A stretch of 64,000 bases of DNA from Chionoecetes opilio (Eukaryota > Arthropoda > Malacostraca > Decapoda > Majidae): contig JACEEZ010013521.1 in the NCBI GenBank assembly GCA_016584305.1, positions 1 through 64,000 on the forward strand, given 5' to 3'. The translations under genes were made by a program, and so were the position numbers. A model generated the notes under the pieces. The model saw nothing but the letters and a program-made list of their open reading frames with translations. It was not told where the DNA came from and made no database searches. Shown here piece after piece: positions 44,604 through 54,331 of this stretch; positions within the stretch are counted from its first letter, which is position 1; each line of letters starts with the position of its first letter.

Positions 44604-46974
44604 CACGCCTCCCTCATTTAACGCATGAGTTACGTTCTTGGGAAATCGTGCGTTAAGTGAAAATGCGTTAAACGAATTCCATTTTCCCATTGACTCCCAT
44701 TATATAAGTCGAGATACGTTCTTACGAAAAAAAATCACAACCTAACCCTCTCATAAAATGCAGTCATACATTAATTTGTGAGCATAGACATATGAAATAT
44801 AATTAATATTAAAGTTAAATGATATATAGAAGTTGTACTCACTATATAGAAGAATACTTGAGGCTTGAGGTGACAAAGATGGTGGCTGGGGGGTGTCGGC
44901 AGAGTTACTGGGGTGAGGTGGGGGCATCATCGTCGGAAGACGTAGAAGTAGAGCTGGCTGGTGATGTTGCAGCAGGTTTAGTGAAGAATGATGTTATAGT
45001 TGTCTGTTGTGCTTGGTGGACTTTTTCTTGATGAAGCATCTTGTAGGCAGTGAGAGCACTTCTGACTGTGTTTTCAAATTTGAGACTGCGTTCATGGTTG
45101 GGATCGTTATTCACAATGTCATGAATGCCACTTTCAAATTTGGAGATAACATCAGCCAAGATCTTCCTAGTTAAGTGAAGCTGCAGCTCTGGGTCATCTT
45201 CCTCTGCAGTTTCCTCCTCTAGTGCTCTGACTTGTTCGATGGCCATTAAGTCTTCGTTGCTGAGTTCCTCATCATGAGATGCCAACAGCTCAACAATATC
45301 TTCTTCTCCCACTTCGTCCATACCAGCTGTATGTGCAAGGTTAACAATTTCTCGCACGACAGGAGTTGGTTCAGGAAAACCTTTAAAGTTGTGGACACAT
45401 TCTGGCCACAATTTCTTCCAAACAGCATTCATATTGGATGGTGTGACCTCATCCCAGGATTCAGCAATGTTGTCAATAGCATTCTTGATGTTGAATTCCT
45501 TCCAAAATTGACGAATGGAGAGATTTTCGTCAGCGTCCACAGCATTAATAATTTTTCTGAAGGTACGACGGAGATAATAAGCTTTAAAGGTGGCAATTGC
45601 CCCTTGGTCCATTGGTTGGATTAGTGATGTGGTGTTTTTTGGTAAAAATTCCACTCGAATGTGTTCAGACAAGTCAGAAAGGTTGTTAGGGTGGGTGGGG
45701 GCGTTGTCAAGGAGCAGCAGTGCATTGTGAGCAATATTCTTCCTCCTACAGTAGCGCTCCACAGCAGGGCAAAAATAATTGGTGAACCAATCCTGGAATA
45801 TGTATTGGTTGGTCCACGCTTTTTTGCTAGAGCGGTAAATGACTGGCAGACATTCCTTAGCATGACCCTTTAAGGCCCGAGGGTTTTTTTGAATAGCCAA
45901 TGAGGAGCGTCTTTAGCTTGAAATCACCCTCTGCATTGCCACCAACCAGCAGTGACACTCTATCCTTGGAGGCTTTATGACCTGGTGCTTTCTTCTCCTC
46001 CCTGGATATCACTGTCCTCTTTGGCATTCTCTTCCAGTAGAGTCCAGTTTCATCAAAGTTGAACACTTGGTCTGCTGTGTACCCCCCGTCCTCGATAATT
46101 TTCTTGAGCACTGGTAGATAAGCCTGAGCAGCTTCTTTGTCAGCCGACGCTGCCTCCCCAGACTGTGTTACCGAGTGCAGATGATTCCTGTTCTTGAACC
46201 TTTCCAACCAGCCCTTGCTTGCATTGAATGGTGGAGGAGCAGCAGCTCCACTAGGTCCAGCACTTGCCTCATCCTTAGCCAATAAATCATCATAAAGTGA
46301 GCGAGCTTTTTCCTGCATCAAGATGTTCGTCATTGGCGAGTCATCCCGGCTGCACAGTCTTTCCATCTCTTCCATGATAGGTGGACGATGCCTTGTAGCT
46401 AACTTCGCTGTCAACGGAGTAGCATTCTTCGCACTTGATTTAATTTTGTCCTTGTCCTTCTTAATTGTCACCACAGTCGACGGAGCAAGGTTGAACAAAT
46501 TCGCGATGTCTTTCAATCGCATCCCTTCATCACTTTTCTTCAACACTTCTAATTTAGTTTCTAAATTTATAGATTTTCTACACTTTTTAGGCTTAGGAGC
46601 ACTAGCACTACCACTAGCAACACGCTTAGTAGACATTATGCAGTCGTTTCACTCGATAATGGACGATATAACAGAAGCACTGGAAATCCACTGTTTATCT
46701 GTACCGCGCAAAACGTAAACAAACCATACGGGGGGGAAGCTGAGCTGTGCTGCTTGTTCGTTGGTTCTTTTACAGGGTAGTATATTCATAAATATATTTT
46801 ATTTGTGGGTTGCTGTACATTTTCTTCTTTTTATCATTTTTTGCATATTTTATTGTCGTAAATTTGTGCGTAACTTCGAATTTTTTATATGTTAATCGAT
46901 TTTTGGTATACAAAAGTTTTGTGCGTAACTCTGAAATTGCGTTAATCGAACCTGCGTTATACGAGGGATGAGTG
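44604..46974 (-). mobile_element. Tigger element (family D), nearly complete, 2.37 kb
   Basis: Inverted ends CACGCCTCCCTCATTTAACG (44604) and CGTTATACGAGGGATGAGTG (to 46974), flanked by TA (44602-44603 and 46975-46976). Subterminal GTGCGTTAA/GTGCGTAAC motifs. It contains one transposase gene disrupted by a single homopolymer indel. The least decayed element in the window. Confidence 0.85.
44905..46636 (-). pseudogene. Tigger/pogo transposase with one frameshift
   Basis: Starts at 46636 (MSTKRVASGSASAPKPKKCR). An N-terminal helix-turn-helix (residues 20-75: NLETKLEVLKKSDEG, LKDIANLFNLAPSTVVTIKK), a CENP-B-type second DNA-binding region (ASKGWLERFKNRNHLHSV) and a DDD core: VFNFDETGLYWKRMPKRT (first D), ALLLLDNAPTHPNN (second D) and IQPMDQGAIATFKAYYLRR (third D). 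The C-terminal tail is acidic and ends at 44905. The two halves (46636-45857 and 45900-44905) overlap at an A7 run at 45885-45891; a length difference of one base there separates the frames. Otherwise open for about 570 codons. It binds the element's ends and cuts at TA. Confidence 0.9.
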
Positions 46975-47613
46975 TACTGGCAATGCTACTTGCATATGAA
47001 TTTTATGGGATCAGTAATCACATATCAATGCATGCATAAAAGGATCTGCACCTTGTCCCCCCTTATAAAGGTATTAATTAATCGCTCAAAGGCGAGAGTG
47101 TCATGGTGCGCCACGCCCCTCATTGTTGCAAGGTTCGATCAAAATTCACCAGGTGCATAGCTTTCGGTTGGAATTCCTTTGTCTGTCTTCCTCTTTTTGT
47201 TTATTGTCTTTTTCGGTGTAATTCTTCTCTTTTCTCTCTTTTCTAGTCCTTTTTGGATATATACATTTGTTCCAAAAAATTTTGTGAACAGGTTGCACTT
47301 TTCATATCCAAAATTGTGTTCCAGAATTGTTACCTGGGTAACAAACTTCACCCTGAAGATTGCTGTTTTTTTTTTTTAAGGCTTAGTTTTGATATATGGG
47401 AAAATTATCGAAAAGAAATTCAATTTTTTTTTTTCTCTTTTTTTTTTACAAGTTTTGAAAGTTTAAATGCCCTTTGCTATGGGCATTTAAAAAAATGTCC
47501 GGCTGAAAAAAATTCAACCATTCGAAAGCCAAAGGATGGTGTTGCCATAGACCATATAACTCAAATTCGTATATTAAAAAATTATTTTCATTTTTTCACG
47601 GCGGACTCTCCCC

Positions 47614-47838
47614 TTAAGAAATCTTCCTGGGACGACCAGGCCGAAGTTTCTGTGATGGCGTTTCACCGCTGTTTTCCTCTCTGAAACGCGCCAAGTACTT
47701 CCTCACTGTTGACTTAGCCACACACAACAACTCACTTATTTCTTTTTGGTGGCCTGCCTCCTTTAAACCAATGATCTGAGCAATGGTTTCTTTGCTTAGT
47801 TCCTTGGTAGGTGCCATAATAAAAATATAATACCACAA
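47614..47838 (-). pseudogene. Tc1 transposase N-terminus
   Basis: MWYYIFIMAPTKELSKETIA (the likely real start is the inner Met, MAPTKEL), then IIGLKEAGHQKEISELLCVA and KSTVRKYLARF (paired-type helix-turn-helix), then the RPGRPRKIS hook, after which repeat Z begins with TAAGGGGAG. It continues at 44280 beyond the insertion. It recognises the element's terminal repeats. Confidence 0.75.
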
Positions 47839-47864
47839 TCACCACTGATAAATGCAAAACACAA

Positions 47865-48157
47865 GGCAGGGTCACGACTCACGGTTTGTGGAGAGCACCG
47901 TAAAACACCCAGATTCACTTATGGTGTGTGGTTGTTTCTCTGGGAGAGGTTTAGGCAAGCTTGTTGTGCTTCCTAAGAACCTTAAAGTGAATCAAGCTGT
48001 TTACCTGGAGCTGCTTTGTGAACATTTGCCAGATTCTTTCGATCTCACACGTGCCAGTGTGTTTCAACAGGACGGTGCTCCTGCTCACACTGCCAAATCT
48101 GTCACTCAGTGGCTTGATGACTGCATGGTACCCTTCATAAAGGATAAAAAAACATAA
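47865..48157 (+). pseudogene. Inverted fragment of the Tc1 transposase core
   Basis: Plus-strand text from DSRFVESTVKHPDSLMV through VVLPKNLKVNQAVYLELLCE to QQDGAPAHTAKSVTQWLDDC and FIKD, nearly the same as the minus-strand copy at 43660-43920. It starts abruptly in the middle of the gene beside the 5' leader of the first copy and ends at 48150. An inverted partial duplication, or a second copy truncated at both ends. Confidence 0.75.
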
Positions 48158-48829
48158 TAAACTTTGACGGCCATTTCTGAAGATTTGTTTTTGCCTAAGA
48201 TCATTTCATTCAATCTCTTACTACTCTGTTAATTCTTTACCGATTTGCATCATGTTTTTTGTATTTGAAAGCTGAGACTTTGTTCAAAGTTCTGGACTGG
48301 TTAAAGGTCTGGAAAGTTGAATATCTGATTTTATATTGAAGTTTATGTTATTACGTACGTGAAAAAAAAAAATTTGAAAAGCGAGCAAAGCATAACCAAT
48401 GAACCTACACCAGAAAAGAACAGTCCAATTTTGGCACAATGCCCAATATTTTTCATGAAAAAAATAACCAAGGCAGAACTCCTAATATCTAGTGACTAAT
48501 AGCGATATGAATAATTGACTAAAATCGCACACAAAATCAACATTATTTTTAATTTATGTATTATTGATATAATTTAATGAAACTATCTGTATAATTACTA
48601 TCATGTGCACAACTTCCAGTAAAAAAGTGAGCATCCTAGCTCAATTAGGGAAAAAAGTTGTATCATAAGCGGAGTGACGTCCTTAAACCACTTAAACTTC
48701 TACAGTCGCCTTACTATACGCCTTAACTAGTCGATGACGGCAAAATCTTGCTGCTCGTCGAGTCTCTAGAACACACACTGCCCGCCCATTAATTCTACCT
48801 TCGATTGCGAGTGCATTGGAGGACACGGG
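48158..48829. other. No gene seen
   Basis: AT-rich to about 48650, then mixed. A minus frame of 64 codons at 48886-48692 has no recognisable domain. Confidence 0.4.
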
Positions 48830-48995
48830 GGAGCGGCATGAGCCTCCAATCACAGACATCACTAAAAATCCTGCCTGCGCCTCCACGGGCGAGGGCCAAC
48901 CATCACAGCCTCAAGTGAACCTCCAGAGCCTACTATCAGAGCCCTGGGTGTGATGGGGTGTCATTTGTGTCTATAGCGCCTGTACAAATGTAAAA
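48830..48995 (+). mobile_element. SINE-like repeat S, copy 2
   Basis: Matches copy 1 at 39645-39790 (AATCACAG, CCTGCCTGCGCC, CACGGGCGAGGGCCAACCAT, GTGAACCTCCAGAGCCTA) and ends in an A-run at 48992-49002. Confidence 0.45.
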
Positions 48996-49546
48996 AAAAA
49001 TATAGAATGGATATAGGATTGCTAGTGTCAGTGTAGAGAAAGATTACAAAAGTGGTATGCACAACTTTACGTTGTTAGAAGAGACTGATGCTTTATGAAA
49101 TTTCACTCACTGGAGAGGCGTTGAGTAAGAGGCACTCTAATTGAAGTTTTTAAGTGGGTGAAGGGATATAACAAGTAGATGTAGGCAAGATTCTTAGGGT
49201 TAGTTATCAGGATAGGACAAGAAGTAACGGATTCAAACTTGACTAATGTGGATTTGAAAAAAGAGGTTGGAAGAAATTTGTTGACAAATATGGTGGCAGA
49301 TGATTGGAATAGACTCAGTAATCCAGGGCCTCATTTTGTCTTCAAACGTTGGGAGGAACAATCAGCAACATACTATCTTGTGAGCACTGTATGGGAGGGC
49401 CGAGTGGCGAAGCCCCCCTGCCACCGGTGCAGCATTTTTGGAATGCGAGGGTAAGTGTATGTACACTAGGGTCCCGCATAAAGCGTGTTCGCATAAAGCG
49501 TTTCCCCTATAAAGCAAACTAACTAATATATATATATATATATATA

Positions 49547-50387
49547 CAATAAACCCTTCATGCTCGCGGGTTTCAGGCTCGCGGATTTGATTACTCGCGG
49601 GTTTTCAACCCCCCCCCCCCCCCTTTTTTTTATTTTTTATTTTTTTATTTTTTTTTATTTATTTATATTTTTTTTTTTTTTTAACTCCCTCCCAATTGCT
49701 TGCTCTCTACAGGGGCCTTATCCGCCCATGTATGGAGTATGTCTCACATGTTTGGGGAGGATCCACTCATACAGCTCTCCTAAACAGGGTTGAGTCAAAA
49801 GCTTTTCGTCTCATCAACTCTTCTCCTCTGACTGACTGTCTTCAATCTTTAAATCACCGCCGCAATGTTTGCTTCTCTTGCTCTCTTCTACCGTTACTTT
49901 CATGCTCACTGCTCTTCTGAACTTGCTAACTGCATGCCTCCCCCACTCCCGCGGCCTCGCTGCACAAGACTTTCTACTCATTCTCATCCCTATTCTGTCC
50001 ATCTTCCTAATGCAAGAGTTAATCAGTATCTTTACTCTTTCATCCCTTTCACTGGTAAACTCTGGAACTCTCTTCCTGTTTCAATTTTTCCACTTTCCTA
50101 TGACTTAAATCTTTTCAAAAGAAGAGTAACAAGACACCTCCCGAACTAAATTGGCCTACCCCTCTGTTTTTATTTTATTCTCTTACTGTCTTCTTTATAG
50201 GGACTGGCGACGAAGCGGGCTTTGTGTTACCCATTTTTGTTGTGCCCTTGGCCAGTTCCTTGTGATGAAAAAAAAAAAAAAAAGAAAAAAAAAAAGGGTA
50301 AATGAATGACTAATGTCATGCTCGCGGATTTACGATACTCGCGGGTGTCTCTGTTCCCTAACCCCCGCGAGCATGAAGGGTTTATTG

Positions 50388-50388
<1 letters not shown>
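49547..50388. mobile_element. Tigger-type element (family B), copy 1, holding a LINE W 3' end
   Basis: Ends CAATAAACCCTTCATGCTCG (49547) and CGAGCATGAAGGGTTTATTG (to 50388), perfect over about 22 bp and flanked by TA. The interior is a C-run/T-run followed by a LINE W 3' fragment with its A-rich tail (49683-50296). Confidence 0.8.
49683..50296 (+). pseudogene. LINE W ORF2 C-terminus with poly(A) tail
   Basis: ALYRGLIRPCMEYVSHVWGG, LLNRVESKAFRLINSSPLTD, SLNHRRNV, FYRYFHAHCSSELANCMPPP, RTKLWNSLPVS-like FTGKLWNSLPVSIFPLSYDL and NLFKRRVTRHL, then a stop, an untranslated tail with TTCTTTATAGGGACTGGCG, and A-runs at 50267-50295. This is the region after the RT domain in Jockey/CR1-like LINEs. A one-base frame change near 49868 is absent from the second copy (55197-55656), which is open. 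Confidence 0.75.
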
Positions 50389-50413
<25 letters not shown>

Positions 50414-50419
<6 letters not shown>

Positions 50420-50502
50420 AACCTCGATTTCCCGGACCTCGATTTCCCGGATATCGGATTTGCCGGACAAAATCCGAGGTCTGGGGATATGTCAGTCTCG
50501 GG

Positions 50503-50543
<41 letters not shown>

Positions 50544-51053
50544 CCCCCGTTGAAATGCCTGGTCCTGTTCGTAAATTGACCAAGTTGTCCGGCGGTCCGA
50601 GCGTCTCCGGTCAGTGTCCGCGCCTCCCGCCAGGTGGCAGCATGCTCAGCGGTCGTATTGTTTACATTTGGGCACAAGACATTCACAGTTCACCTGCACA
50701 GCCTCCGTCAGTCACCTGACTCCCACTGCCCCTGGTGCAAGAACATTTCTGAGACTATTGAACACTTTCTGCTGCCTCCCGCCAGGTGGCAGCATGCTCA
50801 GCGGTCTTATTGTTTACATTTGGGCACACGACACTCACGGTTCACCTGCACAGCTTCCGTTAGTCCCCTGACCCCCACTGCCCCTGGTGCAGGAACGTCT
50901 CTTGAGACTATTGAACACTTTCTGCTGCCTCCGCCAGGTGGCAGCATGCTCAGCGGACGTAAAAGTCCGCGGTGGGGTAGTTGATATTGTCGGTTGCCGG
51001 ACAGTAAATACTAGAGTAGGATAAACGTCCGGGGGTGGGTAATGGCATCGGAC

Positions 51054-51086
<33 letters not shown>

Positions 51087-51182
51087 TTTTTATATTATTA
51101 TTTTTTTTTTTTACTTGCGATTCCCGGACTTTTGCGGTTCCCGGACCAGTGCTCCCCCCTATTAGTCCGGGAAATCGAGGTT

Positions 51183-51186
<4 letters not shown>
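50414..51186 (+). mobile_element. Family A MITE, copy A3
   Basis: CACACAAACCTCG end at 50414; the right end GAGGTTTGTG at 51186 is followed by TA repeats. Unit starts CCTCCCGCCAGG at 50623, 50775 and 50928 show the 152-153 bp period. Interior T-run (50507-50543) and a TA tract near 51054-51085. Confidence 0.8.
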
Positions 51187-51247
<61 letters not shown>

Positions 51248-51254
51248 TCAATAA

Positions 51255-51990
51255 ATAAAATTTCAAAATTTTTTGTTAGGAACGAATTTGATCATATGGA
51301 ACGATTCCGCCATCAAATTTGGGCAAATCCAAGGAGTTCTCATATAGAGAACTGAAATATCATACAAAACGTGAGCAGGCCACCATATTCTGCTGCCAGG
51401 ATGTCCTTAAAGATATAAACACAACCCCCAATTCCTTCTGCCGCTCTCCGCGGCTAAATGCCTCATCTCCCGGGTCTGCCGCTCCACCTGGAATAACACG
51501 CTCGGCGATACCTCCACATCACCTCCATGGGCCAATACTTGCAGTGACTCTTCCCCCAGCCGTGGATAAGGACAAAGTCCCGCGTCCTGGATGTCACCTC
51601 ACCCGCCTCTGCCTGGGGCACACGACACTCAGGGCTCACCTCTATCGCCTCCGTCTGTCCCCTGATCCCCACTGCCCTTGGTGCATGAATGTTCCGGAGA
51701 CTATTGAACACTTTCTGCTGCAGTGTCCGCGCTTCCACTCCCACCGTGTAGTGCTACAGCCTCAACTCCTCGCCCTGACATCACCTTTGACCTGCCCACC
51801 CTGCTGGCGGTGGCTGGCGTTTCCCCCTCCCGGCAACACATCGTCATCTGCCTAAACCTGTGCCTTCCTAAGGAAGACAGGTCAACTACCGCGCCTGTGA
51901 TTGCATCATAGAACATCACCAGGGCTCATAGTGTTTCCCAAGGGATCCTCGCAGCCCTAAAATAACAACAACAACAACAACAACAACAGT
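51255..51990 (+). pseudogene. LINE V 3' end with (CAA)n tail
   Basis: Encodes in changing frames a C-terminal region: CLGHTTLRAHLYRLRLSPDP, HCPWCMNVPETIEHFLLQC, PRFHSHRVVLQPQLLAL, then a stop region and the tail (CAA) repeated nine times at 51963-51988. The C..C.....E..EHFLL.C block is the zinc-knuckle-like end found after the RNase H region in many Jockey/I-like LINEs. This is the source sequence of the 152 bp unit in family A MITEs. Confidence 0.7.
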
Positions 51991-52340
51991 TCTCGCGAGG
52001 CACACAAGCGAGAGTTAAGCCAGGTTTATGGAAAACTCGCTTTTGAGTCACTAACCTAACCTAATCCCACGCTTTAACCTCAACTAAAACCAAATCTGCA
52101 TTAAAAGGGTCTGCGGCAAGGGAAGAACAGAGGCGATGTAGGTCACAGAGGAAGAAGAGTGAGGGGCACGCCGCACGTAAACAAACACTTGTCTCGCCTT
52201 CCTATGAGCAACATGTCATTATCTCCAAAAGTTTGAGTCCAAAAGAATGTTTCCTAGAATCCAATAAGGTAAACGGAAACCATACTCCCAATTGTGTAGG
52301 GAATTTCGATCCTAGTGTAAAATAATACCATGTTCTGGTA
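51991..52340. mobile_element. Half of the MITE seen at 31248-31678
   Basis: The right end AATTGTGTAGGGAATTTCG and ATCCTAGTGTAAAAT (52285-52322) and interior pieces (CTGCGGCAAGGGA, GTAAACAAACACTTGTCTCG) match the 31.2-31.7 kb MITE. The left end is missing at the LINE V tail. TAACCTAACC occurs near 52065. Confidence 0.55.
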
Positions 52341-52924
52341 TGCATGGTGTGAACAAGTATTAATGTACGGGTACGGGCGGGAGGTCCGATCGACCAATAT
52401 CAATTTTTCCCATAGGTTATGTGTTTCACATAGAGTGAATTCAAAAAAAACGACCTCGTTTATCGACCAATTTCTCGTTTTATGTGGGACCCTAGTGTAC
52501 AATGCAAGCACAACATTTTATTGTAAAAGGCTCTAGAGATAAGACTATTTTTCAATCCTTGTTAATTGAAAGTTTAGCTGAAAACATTCCATGGAACATT
52601 TATAACGTTAACGTTAACTTGTAACGTTAAAAGGGGGGGAGGGACAAATGATACCTGACCTCCCTCCAAAATTTGGGGGACATGTCTCCCTGTCCTCCAC
52701 CCAAACGAGGCCCATGCAGTAATCAGGTAGTTAGTGCGGAGTCGATAGGGAGTTTGAAGAAGACTAAACAAATTTATGGATAGTGATGAAAGGTGGATGT
52801 AGGCAATGCCTATGTGTATTGCAGGAACTACCATGTGTGGGCTCCCCTGCCTCTTGTAACTTCCTTGTGTTCTTAAACACATGTGATCAGTGTACAGCAG
52901 TGGGTTGAAGCAGCTCATTAGTCT

Positions 52925-53581
52925 TGAATAATTTCAGGATGAAAATGTGTTATAATTAATAATCCTGCACCTTTTTTTTTTTTCATACAAATGGCAAAGG
53001 TAACTTTACCAGAGATAACTGTATTATGATTGATATTTACACGCAGGAAGGCGGAAAAAAGAATGAAGAGGAGAGTTTCAGGGTTTAGGAAGCTTGAATA
53101 TGCTGAATAGATCTTGCATTAGCAGGATTAACAGAACAAAGATGTGTGAGGAAAAAACATCTTGTTTAGTGAGGTCATGGAAGACAGGGAGGCATGCAGT
53201 GAGCAAATTTGGAAGAGTAGTAACCAAGAAAATAATGGTGAAGATAACTGGCTGAGCAAGAATTAATCTGAAATTTCCATTTGAGAATTTTCGTTAAAGT
53301 ACGGCCAAGGACTGTTCAGTGTGGAGGAGGGAGACAGATGCGTTTCATTGAAGAAGAGAGGATAGCTGTCTGGATGGAAAGGAGAGGAAATAAAGTTTTT
53401 GCGGTATTGCCCAAACAATGTTTGCTGTTCCCCCGTCTGAAATTAGAGAAAGATCAGAAGTAAGCATGCTAGCTAGAGTATGTGAGAGAAAGGGGCAGGA
53501 GAAGACTGAGAGGTTAGAGCAGGGAGGGAATGGAGACTTGTGTTGCGGCCATGCCCTTGGGGAGTTCCTCTTGGTGTTGGG
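52925..53581. other. Diverged LINE-like fragment, no readable frame
   Basis: On the minus strand, 53040-53220 resembles the C-terminal coding part of LINE W (AGAGTTTCAGGG, CTTGCATTAGCAGGATTAAC, GGAGGCATGCAGTGAGCAA). The remainder to 53581 is GA-rich and unassigned. It recurs at 58440-59110 as part of the duplicated unit. Confidence 0.35.
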
Positions 53582-53775
53582 CAGGGTTGTTGATAAAAAA
53601 AAAAAAAAAAATCAGATTTATTTGATTTAAATAGATTTTTTTTATTTATATTAATTTGATGTTCTACATGAAATCTAACTACTACAGGATATTATTTACC
53701 ATATTTATAACTAAAAAGAGATAGAATAAGTGAATAAAAAATGCATATAACATGAAATACAGATGAATTTACATA
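53582..53775 (-). mobile_element. hAT-type end (CAGGGTTGTTGAT family), unit 1
   Basis: The reverse complement of the last 200 bp of the 36678-41738 element, starting CAGGGTTGTTGAT at 53582 and followed by an A-run and ATTTAAATAG. Interrupted by MITE A4 at a TA. In unit 2 the same element continues beyond the MITE. Confidence 0.75.
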
Positions 53776-54331
53776 CACAAACCTCGTTTTCCCGGACTAA
53801 TAAGTGGGAGCACTGGTCCGGGAACCGCAAACGTCTGAGAATCGCAAAAGTCCAAGGCTATTACCCACCCTCGAACGTTTATCCTACTCTAGTATTTACT
53901 GTCCGGCAACCGCCAATATCAACTACCCTGCTGCGGACTTTTATGTCACTTTGTTGTTTTTAGGGCTGCGAGGATCCCTTGGGGAACACTTTGAGCGCTG
54001 GTGATGTCTGCAGCAGAAAGTGTTCAATAGTCTCAGAGACGTTTCTGCATTAGGGGCAGTAGGGGTCAGGGGACTGACGGAGGCTGTGCAGGTGAACCGT
54101 GAGTGTCTTGTGCCCGAATGTAAATAATACGACTGCTGACCATGCTGCTACCTGGCGGGAGGCGCAGACACTGATCAGGAGTGACAGGAGATGCTCGGAC
54201 CGCTGGACAACTTTGTCGATTTACGGACTGGACCAGGCATTTGTCCGGGACTCTGACATATCCCCGGACCTCGGATTTTGTCCGGCAAATCCGACATCCG
54301 GGAAATGCAGGTCGGGAAAACAAGGGTTGTG
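53776..54331 (-). mobile_element. Family A MITE, copy A4
   Basis: Starts CACAAACCTCG after TA; ends ...AAGGGTTGTG at 54331, immediately joined to another family A end. It contains about 60 bp of the antisense LINE V tail (TTGTTTTTAGGGCTGCGAGG) and a single copy of the LINE V C-terminal unit, with an internal deletion between them. Confidence 0.75.

Larger units (their letters stand above)
44281..47611. mobile_element. Repeat Z with inverted arms, host of the Tigger element
   Basis: ATAATTTTCCCATATATC and AAAACTAAG at 44392-44420 recur in reverse complement at 47380-47412, so a pair of arms surrounds the Tigger. The right side continues to CCGTGAAAA...CACGGCGGACTCTCCCCTTAA (to 47611), which has no counterpart on the left, so the left end is probably truncated. 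The Tc1 gene is interrupted by it (…GRPRKIS / SKNG…). No coding frame. Superfamily unknown. Confidence 0.5.
43338..47865 (-). mobile_element. Tc1-like element, split by a nested insertion
   Basis: Left terminus CAGTACTCGTCAAAAGTATG at 43338 after TA, a typical Tc1 end. The transposase runs on the minus strand: N-terminus at 47838-47614, then the insertion (about 44281-47611), then the rest at 44280-43435. The right terminus is missing: 5' leader sequence runs to about 47865, where an inverted fragment of the same transposase gene begins. Confidence 0.75.
49464..52497. mobile_element. Tigger-type element (family C), non-autonomous, loaded with insertions
   Basis: Ends CACTAGGGTCCCGCATAAAG (49464) and TTTATGTGGGACCCTAGTG (to 52497), with TA on both sides. 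The right end also reads CGTTTATCGACC inwards, a Tigger-like CG.TTTA. motif. The right end recurs at 58020 in the duplicated block; the left end does not, because the duplicated block starts inside the element at 49499. Confidence 0.75.
49324..52716. mobile_element. hAT-type element, 3.39 kb, with 8 bp target duplication
   Basis: CAGTAATC flanks both sides (49316-49323 and 52717-52724). Ends CAGGGCCTCATTTTG (49324) and CAAACGAGGCCCATG (to 52716) are imperfect inverted repeats. Removal restores the LINE Y reading. Inside are a Tigger-type element C, which contains element B, a family A MITE, LINE V and W 3' ends and half of a MITE. No hAT transposase. Confidence 0.85.
48995..52885 (+). mobile_element. 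LINE Y copy 2, 3' part, split by a hAT-type element
   Basis: 48995-49323 matches 28990-29240 (SVQR, LERR, DRTRSNGFKL, REVGRN, DDWNRLSN). After the insertion, 52725-52885 continues QVVSAESIGSL and the 3' end GCAGGAACTACC...CTTGTAACTTCCTTGTG. Joining the ends gives NRLSNQVVSAESIGSL, as in copy 1 (NGLSRQVVNAESIGSF). Dead, 5' truncated. Confidence 0.75.
49499..54331 (+). repeat. Tandem segmental duplication, unit 1
   Basis: From CGTTTCCC (49499) to the tip of MITE A4 (54331) the sequence is repeated almost exactly at 55009-59863, with the same nested elements in the same order. The offset drifts only from 5506 to 5532 bp, mostly by homopolymer and TA-tract indels. Between the units lies a partial family A MITE (54332-55008). 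Confidence 0.9.

Noticed and set aside
50306..51254. Phe-, Lys- and Ile/Tyr-run proteins around the MITE copies
   Set aside because: Translations of poly(T), poly(A) and (TA)n; the remainder is the LINE V-derived 152 bp unit, not an independent gene.
53281..53630. Small host gene in the GA-rich stretch
   Set aside because: Short frames only, broken differently in the two duplicate copies, with partial similarity to LINE W nearby.
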